A stretch of DNA of 64,000 nt from Halobacillus andaensis (GCF_014636475.1 NZ_BMEL01000004.1:186001-250000), one strand, 5' to 3'. Shown: positions 25,657-35,413, counted from the stretch's first letter. Numbers and translations: made by a program. The notes: a model not told the origin generated them from the sequence alone.

Positions 25657-27051
25657 TTAACTTTGAGGAGAGGCTTCATTTCTTTGTTTTCTAAGGTGTA
25701 TCTTCTCGACAGTTTCCTTGTATTCTTTCTCCGTATAGGAATAGAAGTACATGATAATGAAGCGGATGATCGAACCGAGTGCAGGGAGCAGGGCAATGAC
25801 GAAAAATAGCATGTTCAGTGTAAACTCACTTTGGGCCTGGTTCGATTGATAGTTGATCGCAGTTAAGATCAGCCCCGTAGCACCTCCAGAAACAGCCACA
25901 GACAATTTCCCTGTAAACGTTTGTCCTGAGAAGATAACGGCTTCATTACGTTTTCCGGTTTTCCATTCTGTATATTCAATCGTTTCTGCCAGCATTCCAG
26001 AAATTAATGGCCCCGTAGTTGTATACAATAGCATCGTGAGCCCTATGAAAATGAACGAAACGACAACACTAGAGTAACCAAGACTAAACCAAATGATTCT
26101 AATGACTACATCTGCAGCTACAATCACCATCAGCATATGCTTTTTCTTATACTTCAAGTTTAGCTTAGGGATAATGAAAAAGCCGATACAGCTGGCAAAA
26201 CTAATAATACCAAATATACTCATGAATGAAGCGCTTCCAAGATTATACGTAAAAAAGTAAATGTTTAAGGCTTGTGTGATATTCATAAAGACATTGCAAA
26301 AGAACACAACCAGTATGGCGAACATCGGCTTGTTGGCTCTAATCGCCCGTACGCCATCTGAAAATTTTACTTTTGTTTTAGGCGGTTTCACTCGTTCTTT
26401 CGTGTTTTTGAACCCATTTAACATAATAGGGAGCGCGATCGCCATTAATACAATGGTAGCTAGCAAGTAGCCTTGTCCCAAATCATCTCCGCCGAGCCAT
26501 TCGGTAAGTGGGGTAAAAATGGTTGGAGACAATGCGATTCCTGTAAACACACCCATATTTGCGAAAGTAATTAACTTTGTTCTCTGTTCTGCCTGCTGAC
26601 TCATTACGGAGGATAGGGACCAAAATGGAACGTCAGAAGCTGTATAAACCATTCCCCATAAAATATAAGTCCCCCCAGCATATATGACTTTCGCTGTCAT
26701 ACTAAGCCCATCCAAAGGGAGAAAACAAAGGATAGTAGATATCACGATAAGGAAAGGCATGTATTTAAGATAGGGTCTAAATTTACCGTGTTTGGAATTT
26801 AACGTATCCATAATCGAAGCCATAAGCGGATCATTTACAGCATCCCACGTCCTTGCGATAAGAAAGATGATACTTGCCGCAGCCGCAGAAATTCCCAAGA
26901 TATCAGTATAGAAAAACAGGATATATGAGCCTATTAAACCGAAGCTGATACATTGGGCAAAACCATAACCAAAATAGGAAGCGATTTCTTTTTTTCGAAT
27001 GTCCTCTTTCAATTCCATATCAGTTAGTGATTGATTTTTAGATGGTTCCAT
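25657..27051 (-). CDS. GPH-family sugar:cation symporter
   Basis: A 464-aa polytopic carrier of the glycoside-pentoside-hexuronide family (MelB/LacS/UidB relatives) with about 12 membrane segments. N-terminal SYFGYGFAQCISFGLIGSYILFF and TRTWDAVNDPLMA-type sequence (ARTWDAVNDPLMASIMD, cation and sugar site) are diagnostic, and GKFRPYLKYM follows in loop 2-3. No LacS-type IIA domain is attached. GGAGGAG precedes ATG 27051. The gene begins 17 bp after GH2, so the two form an operon: uptake of an oligosaccharide with H+ or Na+, then cleavage. Confidence 0.92.
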   Translation of the reverse strand: MEPSKNQSLTDMELKEDIRKKEIASYFGYGFAQCISFGLIGSYILFFYTDILGISAAAASIIFLIARTWDAVNDPLMASIMDTLNSKHGKFRPYLKYMPFLIVISTILCFLPLDGLSMTAKVIYAGGTYILWGMVYTASDVPFWSLSSVMSQQAEQRTKLITFANMGVFTGIALSPTIFTPLTEWLGGDDLGQGYLLATIVLMAIALPIMLNGFKNTKERVKPPKTKVKFSDGVRAIRANKPMFAILVVFFCNVFMNITQALNIYFFTYNLGSASFMSIFGIISFASCIGFFIIPKLNLKYKKKHMLMVIVAADVVIRIIWFSLGYSSVVVSFIFIGLTMLLYTTTGPLISGMLAETIEYTEWKTGKRNEAVIFSGQTFTGKLSVAVSGGATGLILTAINYQSNQAQSEFTLNMLFFVIALLPALGSIIRFIIMYFYSYTEKEYKETVEKIHLRKQRNEASPQS

Positions 27052-27068
27052 ATTTTCTCCTCCTCATA

Positions 27069-28883
27069 TTATTCAAAAATAAATCCTTCAGATTTCATAG
27101 CTGATAAAACTTTATAGATTTGCTTCGAATCGAATTTTTCCTCATGATCATGATTTAAGAGCCCATTAACCTCTTGTTCAACATCAGACAGTTGAGTGTA
27201 ACAAAAGCCTTGAATAGAACCAGTCTCCATAACGGCTTTCATTAATTTCTCAAAACGTAATAATGCTTCCTCTTTCGTTTGCGGTCTAGATCCATAACCC
27301 CAATCGTCTTCTTTTAACTCAGGAGCAAAAGCGATTCCTCCAAATTCACTCATTATAATTGGTTCACCACTGTATTGATAACCACGGGCATAGTTTTGTT
27401 TTCTACTTGTTTTAGAAGGGCTTCCATTTACGTACTTTTCTTTGGTTTCATAACTGCTGGCAAGTTCATCTGCATTGGAATTGTAATCATGAATCGTAAG
27501 AATATCCGTTAATGTGTGTTCCCATCCATCATTACCGACGATGAGACGCGAGGGGTCCAGTGCTTTTGTTTGATAATAGAGAGCGTTTACAAAACTCTGC
27601 TGATCTGCCCGATGGTAGATTTCATTAACTCCCCATGATTCATTCATTAGGGTATAAACGATAACGGAGGGGTGATTAATGTGCTTGTGGACCATTTCCC
27701 GGCTTTCTTGAAGCATTGCATTCATTGATTGGTCAGTAAATCGGAAGATACTCGGCATCTCTGCCCACATGACTAGTCCCAGTTGATCACATAAATGAAT
27801 ATACCTACGATCGGCAATGGTTTGATGTCGTCTCACTCCGTTAAAGCCCATTTCTTTCACCTTTGTGAGATCATTTTTCATTTGTTCGTAGTCAGCCGTC
27901 ATCAATGAGTCTTTATAGTATCCTTGATCGAGAATCAATTTGTGATAAAATGTCTCACGATTTAGTAGTATTTTGTCATCATTTACCTCAATGCTGCGCA
28001 TACCGAAGTAGCTGTTTACCTCGTCCATTACTTCTTCCTCACGTAGTAAGACAAAAGAAATATCGTACAACTGTGGTGAATCCGGACTCCAGTAAAATAC
28101 CCGAAAGTCAGCTTGATCCGATTCAACATCCACGGTCATCTCAACACTGGTTTGATTTTTTTTCACCGCGGCTCCTACGGTATTGATCCATTCTCCCTGA
28201 AAATACACATGAGCTTCCACATAAGCTTTTGATTGATGAGGGGGAAGCAAGGTTTCAAGTTGAAGAGTAGACTGCTCAATGTTTGGTGTCATTTTTACAT
28301 GTTTGATATGAAGGGGTGAAACTTCTTCAAGCCACACCGGCTGCCAAATGCCGGTTGTGCGTGTATACCAGCATAAAAAGTTGGAAGATTTCCAGGATTG
28401 TTTTCCTATAGGCTGCTCTACACTATTTCGATCTTCCACTCGTATTACGATGGAATTATCCCCGTGTTGAACAGCCGAGGCAATTGAAAAGCTAAACGGT
28501 GTGTGCCCTCCTGTATGCTCCCCAATAAATTGACCATTGACCCAGACCTTGGTGTAATAATCAACTGCTTCAAAATGAAGGAGCAGATCCTTGTCCAAAG
28601 CTTTCTCCCAATAAAAATTTCTTTTATACCATACAATTTCATGTTCCTCTTTTAAATAGAGGCCAGACTTTTTACTTTGATAGGCATAAGGAACTTGAAT
28701 TTTTTGAGAAAGCTTTTCCGAGGCGTTATGCCACCCCTCTTGTTCTCCAATATCACGATCATCAAACGTGAACTCCCATTCCCCGTTTAAGTCGTACCAA
28801 TCATCCCTCCTGAATTGTGGTCTAGGGTATTCATGTTCTGTAGATTTCTTTTTTTCTAAGCGAGATGCAGAGCTCACGACCAT
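27069..28883 (-). CDS. Glycoside hydrolase family 2 (beta-galactosidase/glucuronidase type)
   Basis: A 604-aa cytosolic retaining beta-glycosidase. Domain order: sugar-binding jelly roll (EYPRPQFRRDDWYDLNGEWE, VDYYTKVWVNGQFIGEHTGG), immunoglobulin-like domain, then TIM barrel with GFNGVRRHQ, the acid/base Glu in YTLMNESWG and the nucleophile Glu in IIMSEFGG. ATG 28883 has AAAGGAG at good spacing; the GTG just before it is less well placed. It lacks the NxKG motif used by UidA to bind glucuronate, so beta-galactoside or another neutral glycoside is more likely, and galM nearby supports this. The substrate remains open. Confidence 0.88.
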   Translation of the reverse strand: MVVSSASRLEKKKSTEHEYPRPQFRRDDWYDLNGEWEFTFDDRDIGEQEGWHNASEKLSQKIQVPYAYQSKKSGLYLKEEHEIVWYKRNFYWEKALDKDLLLHFEAVDYYTKVWVNGQFIGEHTGGHTPFSFSIASAVQHGDNSIVIRVEDRNSVEQPIGKQSWKSSNFLCWYTRTTGIWQPVWLEEVSPLHIKHVKMTPNIEQSTLQLETLLPPHQSKAYVEAHVYFQGEWINTVGAAVKKNQTSVEMTVDVESDQADFRVFYWSPDSPQLYDISFVLLREEEVMDEVNSYFGMRSIEVNDDKILLNRETFYHKLILDQGYYKDSLMTADYEQMKNDLTKVKEMGFNGVRRHQTIADRRYIHLCDQLGLVMWAEMPSIFRFTDQSMNAMLQESREMVHKHINHPSVIVYTLMNESWGVNEIYHRADQQSFVNALYYQTKALDPSRLIVGNDGWEHTLTDILTIHDYNSNADELASSYETKEKYVNGSPSKTSRKQNYARGYQYSGEPIIMSEFGGIAFAPELKEDDWGYGSRPQTKEEALLRFEKLMKAVMETGSIQGFCYTQLSDVEQEVNGLLNHDHEEKFDSKQIYKVLSAMKSEGFIFE

Positions 28884-29017
28884 CACTATCGCTCCTTTTC
28901 TAATAAAAAGTAAGGGTTTTCATTTGTTAGGTACTATTATTACACAAAAAATAGTTTCATTACAATAAAAATAGTAATAAAAATTAAAAAATTTTAAAAA
29001 GGCTAATTTAATAACAA

Positions 29018-29043
29018 AAACTCCAGTCGTTTGACTGGAGTTT
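29018..29043 (-). terminator. Terminator after guaD
   Basis: An 11-bp perfect stem (AAACTCCAGTC, loop GTTT, GACTGGAGTTT), preceded on the plus strand by an A-run that gives a T-run for minus-strand transcripts leaving guaD. It also insulates the GH2 promoter region (28884-29017), which is extremely AT-rich and holds no gene. Confidence 0.8.
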
Positions 29044-29080
29044 ATAAATTTAAGTAAGAGTTATTACCTAAAAGGACTAA

Positions 29081-29551
29081 TTAATATTCAACCTTTTCCT
29101 CCTGTTTCTTCCATTCTTCAAATGGTAAATTCTTTTCTTCTAAATCAATTAAGTGAAAGGGGATGTATCGTTCTTCATAGTCTTTATTAATTTCTTCATA
29201 AATAAATTGATCATCAAATCCTTCAGCTGCTGCCAGCTTTTGATCAGCTGCGTAATACACTTTTTCTATTCGAGCCCAATATATTGCTCCTAAGCACATG
29301 GGGCAAGGTTCACAACTCGTGTAAAGGACGCAATCTTTCAGCTGAAAGGTGTTTAAGTTTTCACAGGCTTTACGAATTGCCTGGACTTCAGCGTGGGCCG
29401 TGGGATCATTAGTGGAGGTGACTTTGTTCTGTCCAACTCCCACAATGTTGCCATATTGGTCGACGACAATCGCCCCAAAGGGTCCACCGTCGGATTGTAT
29501 GTTTTCAATTGCTAAATGTATCGTTTGATATAAATAGTTTTTGTGGTCCAT
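29081..29551 (-). CDS. guaD: Guanine deaminase
   Basis: A 156-aa zinc-dependent cytidine-deaminase-fold enzyme converting guanine to xanthine for purine salvage or nitrogen supply. DPTAHAEVQAIRKAC (zinc His and catalytic Glu) and TSCEPCPMCLGAIYWAR (two zinc Cys) are diagnostic; the C-terminal FIYEEI and YEERYIPF segments match the domain-swapped Bacillus GuaD closely. ATG 29551 is selected over TTG 29557 because AGGAGG is 6 bp before it, giving exactly the 156 aa of the B. subtilis protein. Single gene. I see no purine riboswitch upstream. Confidence 0.93.
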   Translation of the reverse strand: MDHKNYLYQTIHLAIENIQSDGGPFGAIVVDQYGNIVGVGQNKVTSTNDPTAHAEVQAIRKACENLNTFQLKDCVLYTSCEPCPMCLGAIYWARIEKVYYAADQKLAAAEGFDDQFIYEEINKDYEERYIPFHLIDLEEKNLPFEEWKKQEEKVEY

Positions 29552-29643
29552 AATCAACCTCCTAGGAATGTAATTTTCAGAATAATCAATTTTATGATTA
29601 GCTTCAATGAAGTTGTAAGATTATGTAACACACCCAAAACCTT

Positions 29644-30573
29644 TTATATAAAAATTCCGAGCCAAACGGCATTAATCATCGCCAAAATCAAGATGATTTT
29701 TTCATAGGATGAAACCTGCTCATCATCTTGCACTTCCATCTTTAGCACAAGAATGATCGCTGCTCCAGTTAAAACAAGCAGACCAACTGCAGCCTCGATT
29801 CGCTCCAATCCTAACCACACGGCACAGGCGCCGGTTAACCCAAAATAAAGCAAGGCGGGAAGTCTGCTGAATGCTAAACCGAATTTTTCTATCGACCATA
29901 CGACACTCGTTCGTTTCATTGGAGTGGCTTGTCTGTCAGCATCACGATCGGGGATATGATGCACCATCACCCAGGCTATACAGAAAAGGGCGTTTAATGC
30001 AGCGTTCTGCCAGACCCATTCAGGGAGACTGTCTAACGTTAGCCATGCCCCTGCTAAACCTAGGAATAAGACAGACGGGAAGGTCGAAAGCCATTCTCCT
30101 ATGAACGGGCGATAACTAAATTGAAGAGGGGGCAGGGAATAAGAAACGGCTCCCCATATCCCTATAGATAGCAAGATTGCTAATTTATAATAGCCAAAAA
30201 ATAAAAAGGTGAGTACCACCAGGATTAAAAGTAATAGAAGACTTTTACCAGTACGCCAAAGATTCTCTGGAGAAATATAACCTGTTTGAATCACGCGGCT
30301 GCCTCCCGACAAAATCGCGGGGCTGTATTGGTCCGTCCCAGATCTATGATCCACATAGTCGTTTAAAAGATGTGTAAGGACACCATGAATGATAAAGGCA
30401 CCCAGAATTAATAGAAAAAATAATGGATATAATTCTTGAGATGAAATCGAAGTGTAGAGATACAAAGGAAGAACAGTAGAAACGATCGTAGCTATACTAG
30501 AGGAGATCACAGCGATTGATCGAAGGAGAAGCCAGCCTCCTTTTAGTGAAGTTAATGTTTGGTTGGTTAACAT
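29644..30573 (-). CDS. UbiA-family prenyltransferase
   Basis: A 309-aa integral membrane prenyltransferase with about eight membrane segments. The two Asp-rich Mg-diphosphate motifs are present: LNDYVDHRSGTD (about residues 70-81) and the second, DRDADRQA (about 213-220). MenA and related enzymes of quinone or haem synthesis share this pattern, but a MenA call is not secure because the sequence between the motifs is divergent and no menaquinone genes are near. AAGGGGG precedes ATG 30573. It stands as a single gene. Confidence 0.82.
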   Translation of the reverse strand: MLTNQTLTSLKGGWLLLRSIAVISSSIATIVSTVLPLYLYTSISSQELYPLFFLLILGAFIIHGVLTHLLNDYVDHRSGTDQYSPAILSGGSRVIQTGYISPENLWRTGKSLLLLLILVVLTFLFFGYYKLAILLSIGIWGAVSYSLPPLQFSYRPFIGEWLSTFPSVLFLGLAGAWLTLDSLPEWVWQNAALNALFCIAWVMVHHIPDRDADRQATPMKRTSVVWSIEKFGLAFSRLPALLYFGLTGACAVWLGLERIEAAVGLLVLTGAAIILVLKMEVQDDEQVSSYEKIILILAMINAVWLGIFI

Positions 30574-30715
30574 ATATATCCCCCTTCATTCGAACGATGA
30601 ATGTCGATAATCGATACCCTTATTCATCAAAAGTGAACCTTAAAATGTTATGAAGTGTCCAATACCTTCTTGAACTCTCTTCATAATATAGGTTATAAAC
30701 ACGAGGAGATGATAA

Positions 30716-31615
30716 ATGGTGGGTAAAAATTATTTGCGATGGTCAGAGGAACCATACGCGGGAGAGCGGCATGCACCTAACGATCCAGTAACGCCATTGG
30801 CCGGGTCGTGGCCTCTTATAATGCTCGAGAGAGATCCGCATGGTCACTACCTTAAACCGAATGGTGAAAAAATGAAATTACCGATTGAACCTCCCAGTCG
30901 TATCGATTTCGAAAAAGAGCTGTTAGAGGTACAAAAAACGTTAAAACATCTTACACCTGAGGAAAAGAACATAGGAATTTATTATGGAACGGGAGTACCG
31001 ACGAAGCAGTGGACACCGGTGATCGATCGCCTGATTGATACGTATGACGTCAGTCCAACGACTGCAGCCAGAATATTAGCTGTAGTTCAGGCGGCTGTGA
31101 ATGATACGATGATTATCGTTTGGGATTTGAAGTACAAATGGGACGTAGCAAGACCCAATCAATACGATCAAAAAATGAAAACTTTATTATGTACACCGCG
31201 TTTTCCAACTTATCCGTCCGGTCACGCCACGATGTCAGGATGTTCGGAGGTGATTTTAAGTTATTTCTTTCCTAGAGAGGCGAAAAAGCTTAAAAATATT
31301 GCAGAAGATGATGCGGTTAGCCGTTTGTACGGAGGAGTTCACTTTCCTTCTGACAATGAAGAAGGGCTTCGTCTAGGAAGATATATTGGTTCTGTTATTG
31401 TCGAACACCTTAAGGAGCAGAAGGAAAGAGGACTGAGACCAGTCGATCATCCATCCCGACGCTACTTAGACGCAAAGATTGATCCGTTAAACTATAAACA
31501 GTTCATACCTTTCGACTTTCCGAAAGAGTGCTCGTCGTTAATCGATGATGACTTTAAAGAAAAGGAAGATGATGTAAAGTATGGAGATACTCCAAAACCG
31601 AAGTTGTTTTATTAA
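30716..31615 (+). CDS. Vanadium haloperoxidase/PAP2-like phosphatase
   Basis: A 299-aa protein with the vanadate/phosphate-binding signature of the PAP2-haloperoxidase superfamily. Motif 1 is KWDVARPNQ (K-x6-RP form), motif 2 is YPSGHATMSG (PSGH), motif 3 is SRLYGGVHFPSDN (SR-x5-H-x3-D). No signal peptide or membrane segment is seen, unlike PAP2 lipid phosphatases, which favours the soluble haloperoxidase-like group. Such bacterial members may be phosphatases or true peroxidases. ATG 30716 follows GAGGAG. Single gene with its own terminator. Confidence 0.85.
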   Translation: MVGKNYLRWSEEPYAGERHAPNDPVTPLAGSWPLIMLERDPHGHYLKPNGEKMKLPIEPPSRIDFEKELLEVQKTLKHLTPEEKNIGIYYGTGVPTKQWTPVIDRLIDTYDVSPTTAARILAVVQAAVNDTMIIVWDLKYKWDVARPNQYDQKMKTLLCTPRFPTYPSGHATMSGCSEVILSYFFPREAKKLKNIAEDDAVSRLYGGVHFPSDNEEGLRLGRYIGSVIVEHLKEQKERGLRPVDHPSRRYLDAKIDPLNYKQFIPFDFPKECSSLIDDDFKEKEDDVKYGDTPKPKLFY

Positions 31616-31624
31616 AAAATAGGT

Positions 31625-31664
31625 AAAAGCACCTATCTCGTTTAATTGGATGGGTGCTTTTTTT
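31625..31664 (+). terminator. Terminator after haloperoxidase-like gene
   Basis: AAAAGCACCTATC pairs with GATGGGTGCTTTT (one G-U pair) over a 13-nt loop and runs into T7. Confidence 0.8.
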
Positions 31665-31774
31665 ACGAGCTAAGAGCAGCAATTGGTAGTCATTTCTTCT
31701 CTATTCAAATTAAGGATCTTCCACTATGATGGATGGGAAGATCTAACAGTGTAACCATAGGGAGGAAATCATTT

Positions 31775-32881
31775 TTGGTGCGTGTTGTTTTTATTTTATC
31801 GTTAGTTTTGACGGGATGCAGTGGTTTGGTGGAGGACTCAAAAGCGGTAAAGGAAGAAACGTTTGCCGCACATTCGGATAAAACGTTCAGCGAAATGAGC
31901 TGGAAGGATGCAACAGCTCTTAAAGGTACAAACACAGATGGACATGAACCGATTGAACTAGTAGCCACTGGTGATGTGATGTTTGAATGGTCACTGGATC
32001 AAACAATAGAGGATAAAGGACCTGAATATCCTTTTGAGCAGGTCGCAGAACCGATTTCAAATGCTGATTATGCGCTCACGAACCTTGAAACAGCAGTCAC
32101 AGATCGTGGAGTGAAAGAGGAAAAAATCTATAACTTTAGAACAGATCCAGAAAATCTTCAAGGACTGAGTAAGGCCGGATTTGATTTTGTATCACTAGCC
32201 AATAATCATACGCTGGATTACGGAAGCGAAGGTTTAGTAGATACGTTGTCTTATTTACATACATATGATTTAGATTATGCAGGTGCTGGACATAACGAAC
32301 AAGAGGCCTATCAATCTCATACGATTGAATTGAACGGGGAGACGGTCAGTGTACTTGCATTCTCACAAGTATTGCCTAGTACGGACTGGTATGCCATAGG
32401 AGAGCAGCCTGGAATCGCCAGCGGTTATCAACAAGAGCGTTGTCTTGAACTCATTAAAAAAGCAAACGAGATGTCTGATTATACGATCGTGTATATGCAC
32501 TGGGGCAATGAAGGAGAAGCCATTCCTGAACAAGAAACGAGGGATTATGCCACTCGCATGGTTCATGCTGGAGCTGATGCTGTCATTGGCTCGCATCCTC
32601 ACGTACTGCAAGGATTTGAAATAATTGATGGGACACCTGTGGCCTATTCATTAGGGAATTTTTTATTCCCGGATTATGTAGAAGATGCTCAAGCTCAAAC
32701 CGGTTTGCTACAGGTGGAGTTACATAACGGAGAAGTGCAAATGAATTTTGAACCGTGGAAAATTAAAGATGATCAAATCATAAACCCTGGAGAGCAATAC
32801 CAGGATGATATATGGACGTACTTAGAAGAGATATCCTTTGGAGTGGCAATAGAAGAAGGAGATATACGAGCGTTTCAATAA
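31775..32881 (+). CDS. CapA-family lipoprotein (poly-gamma-glutamate type)
   Basis: A 368-aa protein with the CapA metallophosphoesterase-like fold: VATGDVMFEWSLD, ALTNLETAVTD, FVSLANNHTLDYG, VYMHWGNEGE, GADAVIGSHPHVLQG and YSLGNFLF. TTG 31775 is the best start since AGGGAGG lies 9 bp before it and the protein then begins MVRVVFILSLVLTGCSG, a short lipoprotein signal with lipobox LTGC; ATG 31733 has no ribosome site. CapA/PgsA proteins take part in poly-gamma-glutamate export or anchoring, but no pgsBC genes are near, so this is probably a stand-alone family member of unknown role. Confidence 0.86.
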   Translation: MVRVVFILSLVLTGCSGLVEDSKAVKEETFAAHSDKTFSEMSWKDATALKGTNTDGHEPIELVATGDVMFEWSLDQTIEDKGPEYPFEQVAEPISNADYALTNLETAVTDRGVKEEKIYNFRTDPENLQGLSKAGFDFVSLANNHTLDYGSEGLVDTLSYLHTYDLDYAGAGHNEQEAYQSHTIELNGETVSVLAFSQVLPSTDWYAIGEQPGIASGYQQERCLELIKKANEMSDYTIVYMHWGNEGEAIPEQETRDYATRMVHAGADAVIGSHPHVLQGFEIIDGTPVAYSLGNFLFPDYVEDAQAQTGLLQVELHNGEVQMNFEPWKIKDDQIINPGEQYQDDIWTYLEEISFGVAIEEGDIRAFQ

Positions 32882-32917
32882 AAAAGCTGTCCTCTTCACT
32901 AGAGGACAGCTTTTTTT
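32882..32917. terminator. Bidirectional terminator
   Basis: A 13-bp perfect stem (AAAAGCTGTCCTC / GAGGACAGCTTTT, 7-nt loop) between convergent genes, with T7 on the plus strand. Confidence 0.9.
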
Positions 32918-32921
32918 ACTA

Positions 32922-34130
32922 TTAAATTCCTGGTCGATAAGAGGTTTCAGGAATATCTTCATAGCGTTCTGGATCAAGCTCATTCACTGAGCCGTCTGCT
33001 ACGCCCTCAATAATTGCTTGTAACCCTGTTTCTACGGCGTTAACAAGCATTCCTTTTTTCTTTTGTCCCATGCTTTGTGTTTGTCCCGTAACTTCAAAAA
33101 GAACGGTTCCACTTCCGTTTAAAGCAAAAGAGCCTAGTGCCGTACCCGGCAAGTCCAGCCCTTGACTGTACAACGTAATGTTGTCAAATGGTGAACTTCC
33201 CATAGATTGAAGAGCATCATAAGCAGCTAAATTTAGCTGGCGTGAGAAATCGTAGTCATAGTTGTCTTCGTACTCTGCATATTTAGCACCTGCTTCGCTT
33301 GAAGGGTCAGGAACGAACTGTCCAGACAGCGACAATGTGACAGGATCTGACGTCCCTTCCACGTAATAAAGTCCCTGGTGATGTAAGTCTACAAATACAT
33401 CGACTTTACCGAATTCGTCTTCTAATCCTTTATATACATCTCGAACGGTTTGAGCTTCAGGTGTGATATACCATCCGGGTTCTGAAGAAGAACCCGGCAC
33501 ATCTTCTGGTTCAGGAGTGTAGTCTAAATCCGGATTGAAATCTCGGTTCACATCAAATCCAGGTTGAGATGAATAGTCATCCCCTTGCAAAGTGGCTCCA
33601 TTTTCCGAATAGTAGTGGTTCCACGTCGGACCATCTGCACCCTCTAGTTGAGGGAAGTCCTGTAGTACTTCTTCCCATGACATGGCATTCCCCCGGCGAT
33701 CGAGTTCTGAAGCATCTGGGTTCATTTTAGGCAGTGTGACAAGTGTAACCTCTTCGAGCAAAGCTTTTACATCAGGAGAGTTGCTGGACCCTAAATGCTG
33801 AAGTAGATTTAAAATCGCTTCCGTGCCGGTTTTTTCATTGCCGTGTATTTCACTTTCGATTAAAATGACACGATCTCCATTTCCGACGCGTGCTTGGTGA
33901 ATGTCTCGACCGTTGTTGGATTGTCCAACGACTTCAACTTCTACACGACCTTGACTTGATTGTTCAATCTTCTCAAGTTTTTTACCAAGCTGTTCATAGT
34001 CGGTAAAACCAGAGCTGTTGTAATTTTGCTGCTCAGGTGTACCTGGATGGTTCCCTGCTGCATATGTTGGCATCGCTAAACTTGTACAAAGGGCTAGAGT
34101 ACTGACAACAGTGAATACTTTTTTCTTCAT
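32922..34130 (-). CDS. Secreted M14-family zinc carboxypeptidase (paralogue 1)
   Basis: A 402-aa exported peptidase. ATG 34130 follows GAGGAG and starts a Sec signal peptide (MKKKVFTVVSTLALCTSLAM, cut near TYA). The M14 zinc site is seen as ESEIHGNEKTGTE (His and Glu) with the third ligand in VDLHHQG. FDVNRDFNPD supplies the substrate-binding Asn-Arg pair, and LFEVTGQ holds the catalytic Glu. The protein is acidic. It is 14 bp or so behind a second M14 gene, so they form an operon of tandem paralogues that likely trim peptides outside the cell. Confidence 0.9.
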   Translation of the reverse strand: MKKKVFTVVSTLALCTSLAMPTYAAGNHPGTPEQQNYNSSGFTDYEQLGKKLEKIEQSSQGRVEVEVVGQSNNGRDIHQARVGNGDRVILIESEIHGNEKTGTEAILNLLQHLGSSNSPDVKALLEEVTLVTLPKMNPDASELDRRGNAMSWEEVLQDFPQLEGADGPTWNHYYSENGATLQGDDYSSQPGFDVNRDFNPDLDYTPEPEDVPGSSSEPGWYITPEAQTVRDVYKGLEDEFGKVDVFVDLHHQGLYYVEGTSDPVTLSLSGQFVPDPSSEAGAKYAEYEDNYDYDFSRQLNLAAYDALQSMGSSPFDNITLYSQGLDLPGTALGSFALNGSGTVLFEVTGQTQSMGQKKKGMLVNAVETGLQAIIEGVADGSVNELDPERYEDIPETSYRPGI

Positions 34131-34153
34131 GTTCTCCACTCCTCAAATTGTTA

Positions 34154-35194
34154 TTATTCGCCATAACCACTTTCAGGAAGGTCATCCCAGAAGGACGTGT
34201 CTGCCTCGTTAATAGAACCATCAGCTAAAGCTTCAAGTGTTGCTTCCATTGCTGTAACAGCTTGTTGGATCAGCTTCCCGTTGCTCTTTTGTCCCAGGAC
34301 ATAATCATCGTATTCGTGATCGGCCATTCCACGCATTTCAAACAATAACGTGGCGACATCATATTCTACTGCAAGACCGTTACGGCTGATCGTTTCTGCT
34401 GATCCACCAGGATACTTAGAAAGTAAGCCATATCCTTTATCACTTACAGCATCGTAAACAACAGAACCAAGCTGCTTCGAACGTTGAAGCACTTCATCAT
34501 CTACATTTTCCGTCGTTGGATAAAGAATAGAGCCTGATACAAGCTCATCTGAATCACCGAGTGTCGTTTGTGTACCTTGGTGGTGAAGGTCAATCATGTA
34601 ATCGGGGCTGTACTTTTGTAAAACATTTTCATGAAAGGCCTTCGTTTCGGGCTGTTCACGATCAATGTGATCACGGTTTAAGTCAACTTCGTTTGCGTTG
34701 TAGCGCGTATGTGTACCTGATACGTAATCATCTAAAGAGAAATTAACATCTCCTTCAGCCCCATCAACATTCAAGCGTGGAGCAATAAGCACATTTACGT
34801 TATCTAAAATTTCTTGAGTTTTCTTACCGTTTGAAGTTAAATTCTGAATAAGTTTAAGAGCCCCTTCAGTCGTTAATGTCTCATTTCCATGCTGCTGTGT
34901 AAGGAATAACACAGTAGGGTTGTCTTCATTAGAACCAAATTTTGCTAAGTATAAGTCTCGTCCTTTTACAGACTCTCCGTAAGTTTCAAGCTCCATAGCT
35001 TCAGATTGACTGTCAGCCTTCTCCAATACTTTGACCATCTCTTCATAATTGTGAAGGCGTTCATTTTTAATCGTTTCATTGCCCTCATAGTTTGGTCCGT
35101 TGGCACTGTTGTCACCTGCTAATACTGTTCCTGTTGCTGCTCCAGTAGCAAGTAAAGTACCTGCTAATGCCACCGATAAGACTTTTTTCTTCAT
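34154..35194 (-). CDS. Secreted M14-family zinc carboxypeptidase (paralogue 2)
   Basis: A 346-aa exported peptidase with signal peptide (MKKKVLSVALAGTLLATGAA, cut near VLA). Zinc motif TQQHGNETLTTEGA, substrate pair VDLNRDHID, third ligand in IDLHHQGT and catalytic Glu in LLFEMRG are all in place. AAGGAGG is upstream; ATG 35194 and the TTG one codon earlier are both possible. It is first in the two-gene operon. The paralogues share the C-terminal ALADGSINE/GVADGSVNE segment but differ in length and insertions, suggesting different substrates. Confidence 0.9.
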   Translation of the reverse strand: MKKKVLSVALAGTLLATGAATGTVLAGDNSANGPNYEGNETIKNERLHNYEEMVKVLEKADSQSEAMELETYGESVKGRDLYLAKFGSNEDNPTVLFLTQQHGNETLTTEGALKLIQNLTSNGKKTQEILDNVNVLIAPRLNVDGAEGDVNFSLDDYVSGTHTRYNANEVDLNRDHIDREQPETKAFHENVLQKYSPDYMIDLHHQGTQTTLGDSDELVSGSILYPTTENVDDEVLQRSKQLGSVVYDAVSDKGYGLLSKYPGGSAETISRNGLAVEYDVATLLFEMRGMADHEYDDYVLGQKSNGKLIQQAVTAMEATLEALADGSINEADTSFWDDLPESGYGE

Positions 35195-35387
35195 CAATCA
35201 TCATCCTCCTTCAAATTTTGTTGTCTAGACCACTTCAATAATGAACATTGGAATTCCTTTTATTTTGAGGAAAATAATAACAAGTAACTAGATGAGGGTA
35301 GGTGATTTGGAGGGGGAGCTAAAAGTTTCGGGACCATAGTATGGGATTTGGTGAGTTTAAAGTCGTGAGTGAAATGACATAAAAAAA

Positions 35388-35412
35388 GTGCTTCAGCCAT
35401 ATGCTGAAGCAC
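35388..35412 (-). terminator. Terminator after GAF-STAS gene
   Basis: A 10-bp perfect stem (GTGCTTCAGC / GCTGAAGCAC, 5-nt loop); on the minus strand it is followed by T7. It begins right after the stop codon of the gene at 35414. Confidence 0.85.
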
Positions 35413-35413
35413 G

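Noticed and set aside
27069-28883. Beta-glucuronidase UidA for the GH2 gene
   Set aside because: Length is right, but the NxKG glucuronate motif is absent and the neighbour is galM; kept at GH2 level.
29552-29643. Purine riboswitch before guaD
   Set aside because: The 90-bp leader is too short and lacks the conserved purine-riboswitch core and pairing.
29644-30573. MenA as a firm name for the UbiA-family gene
   Set aside because: Both Asp motifs fit the superfamily, but there are no MenA-specific neighbours and the sequence between motifs is divergent.
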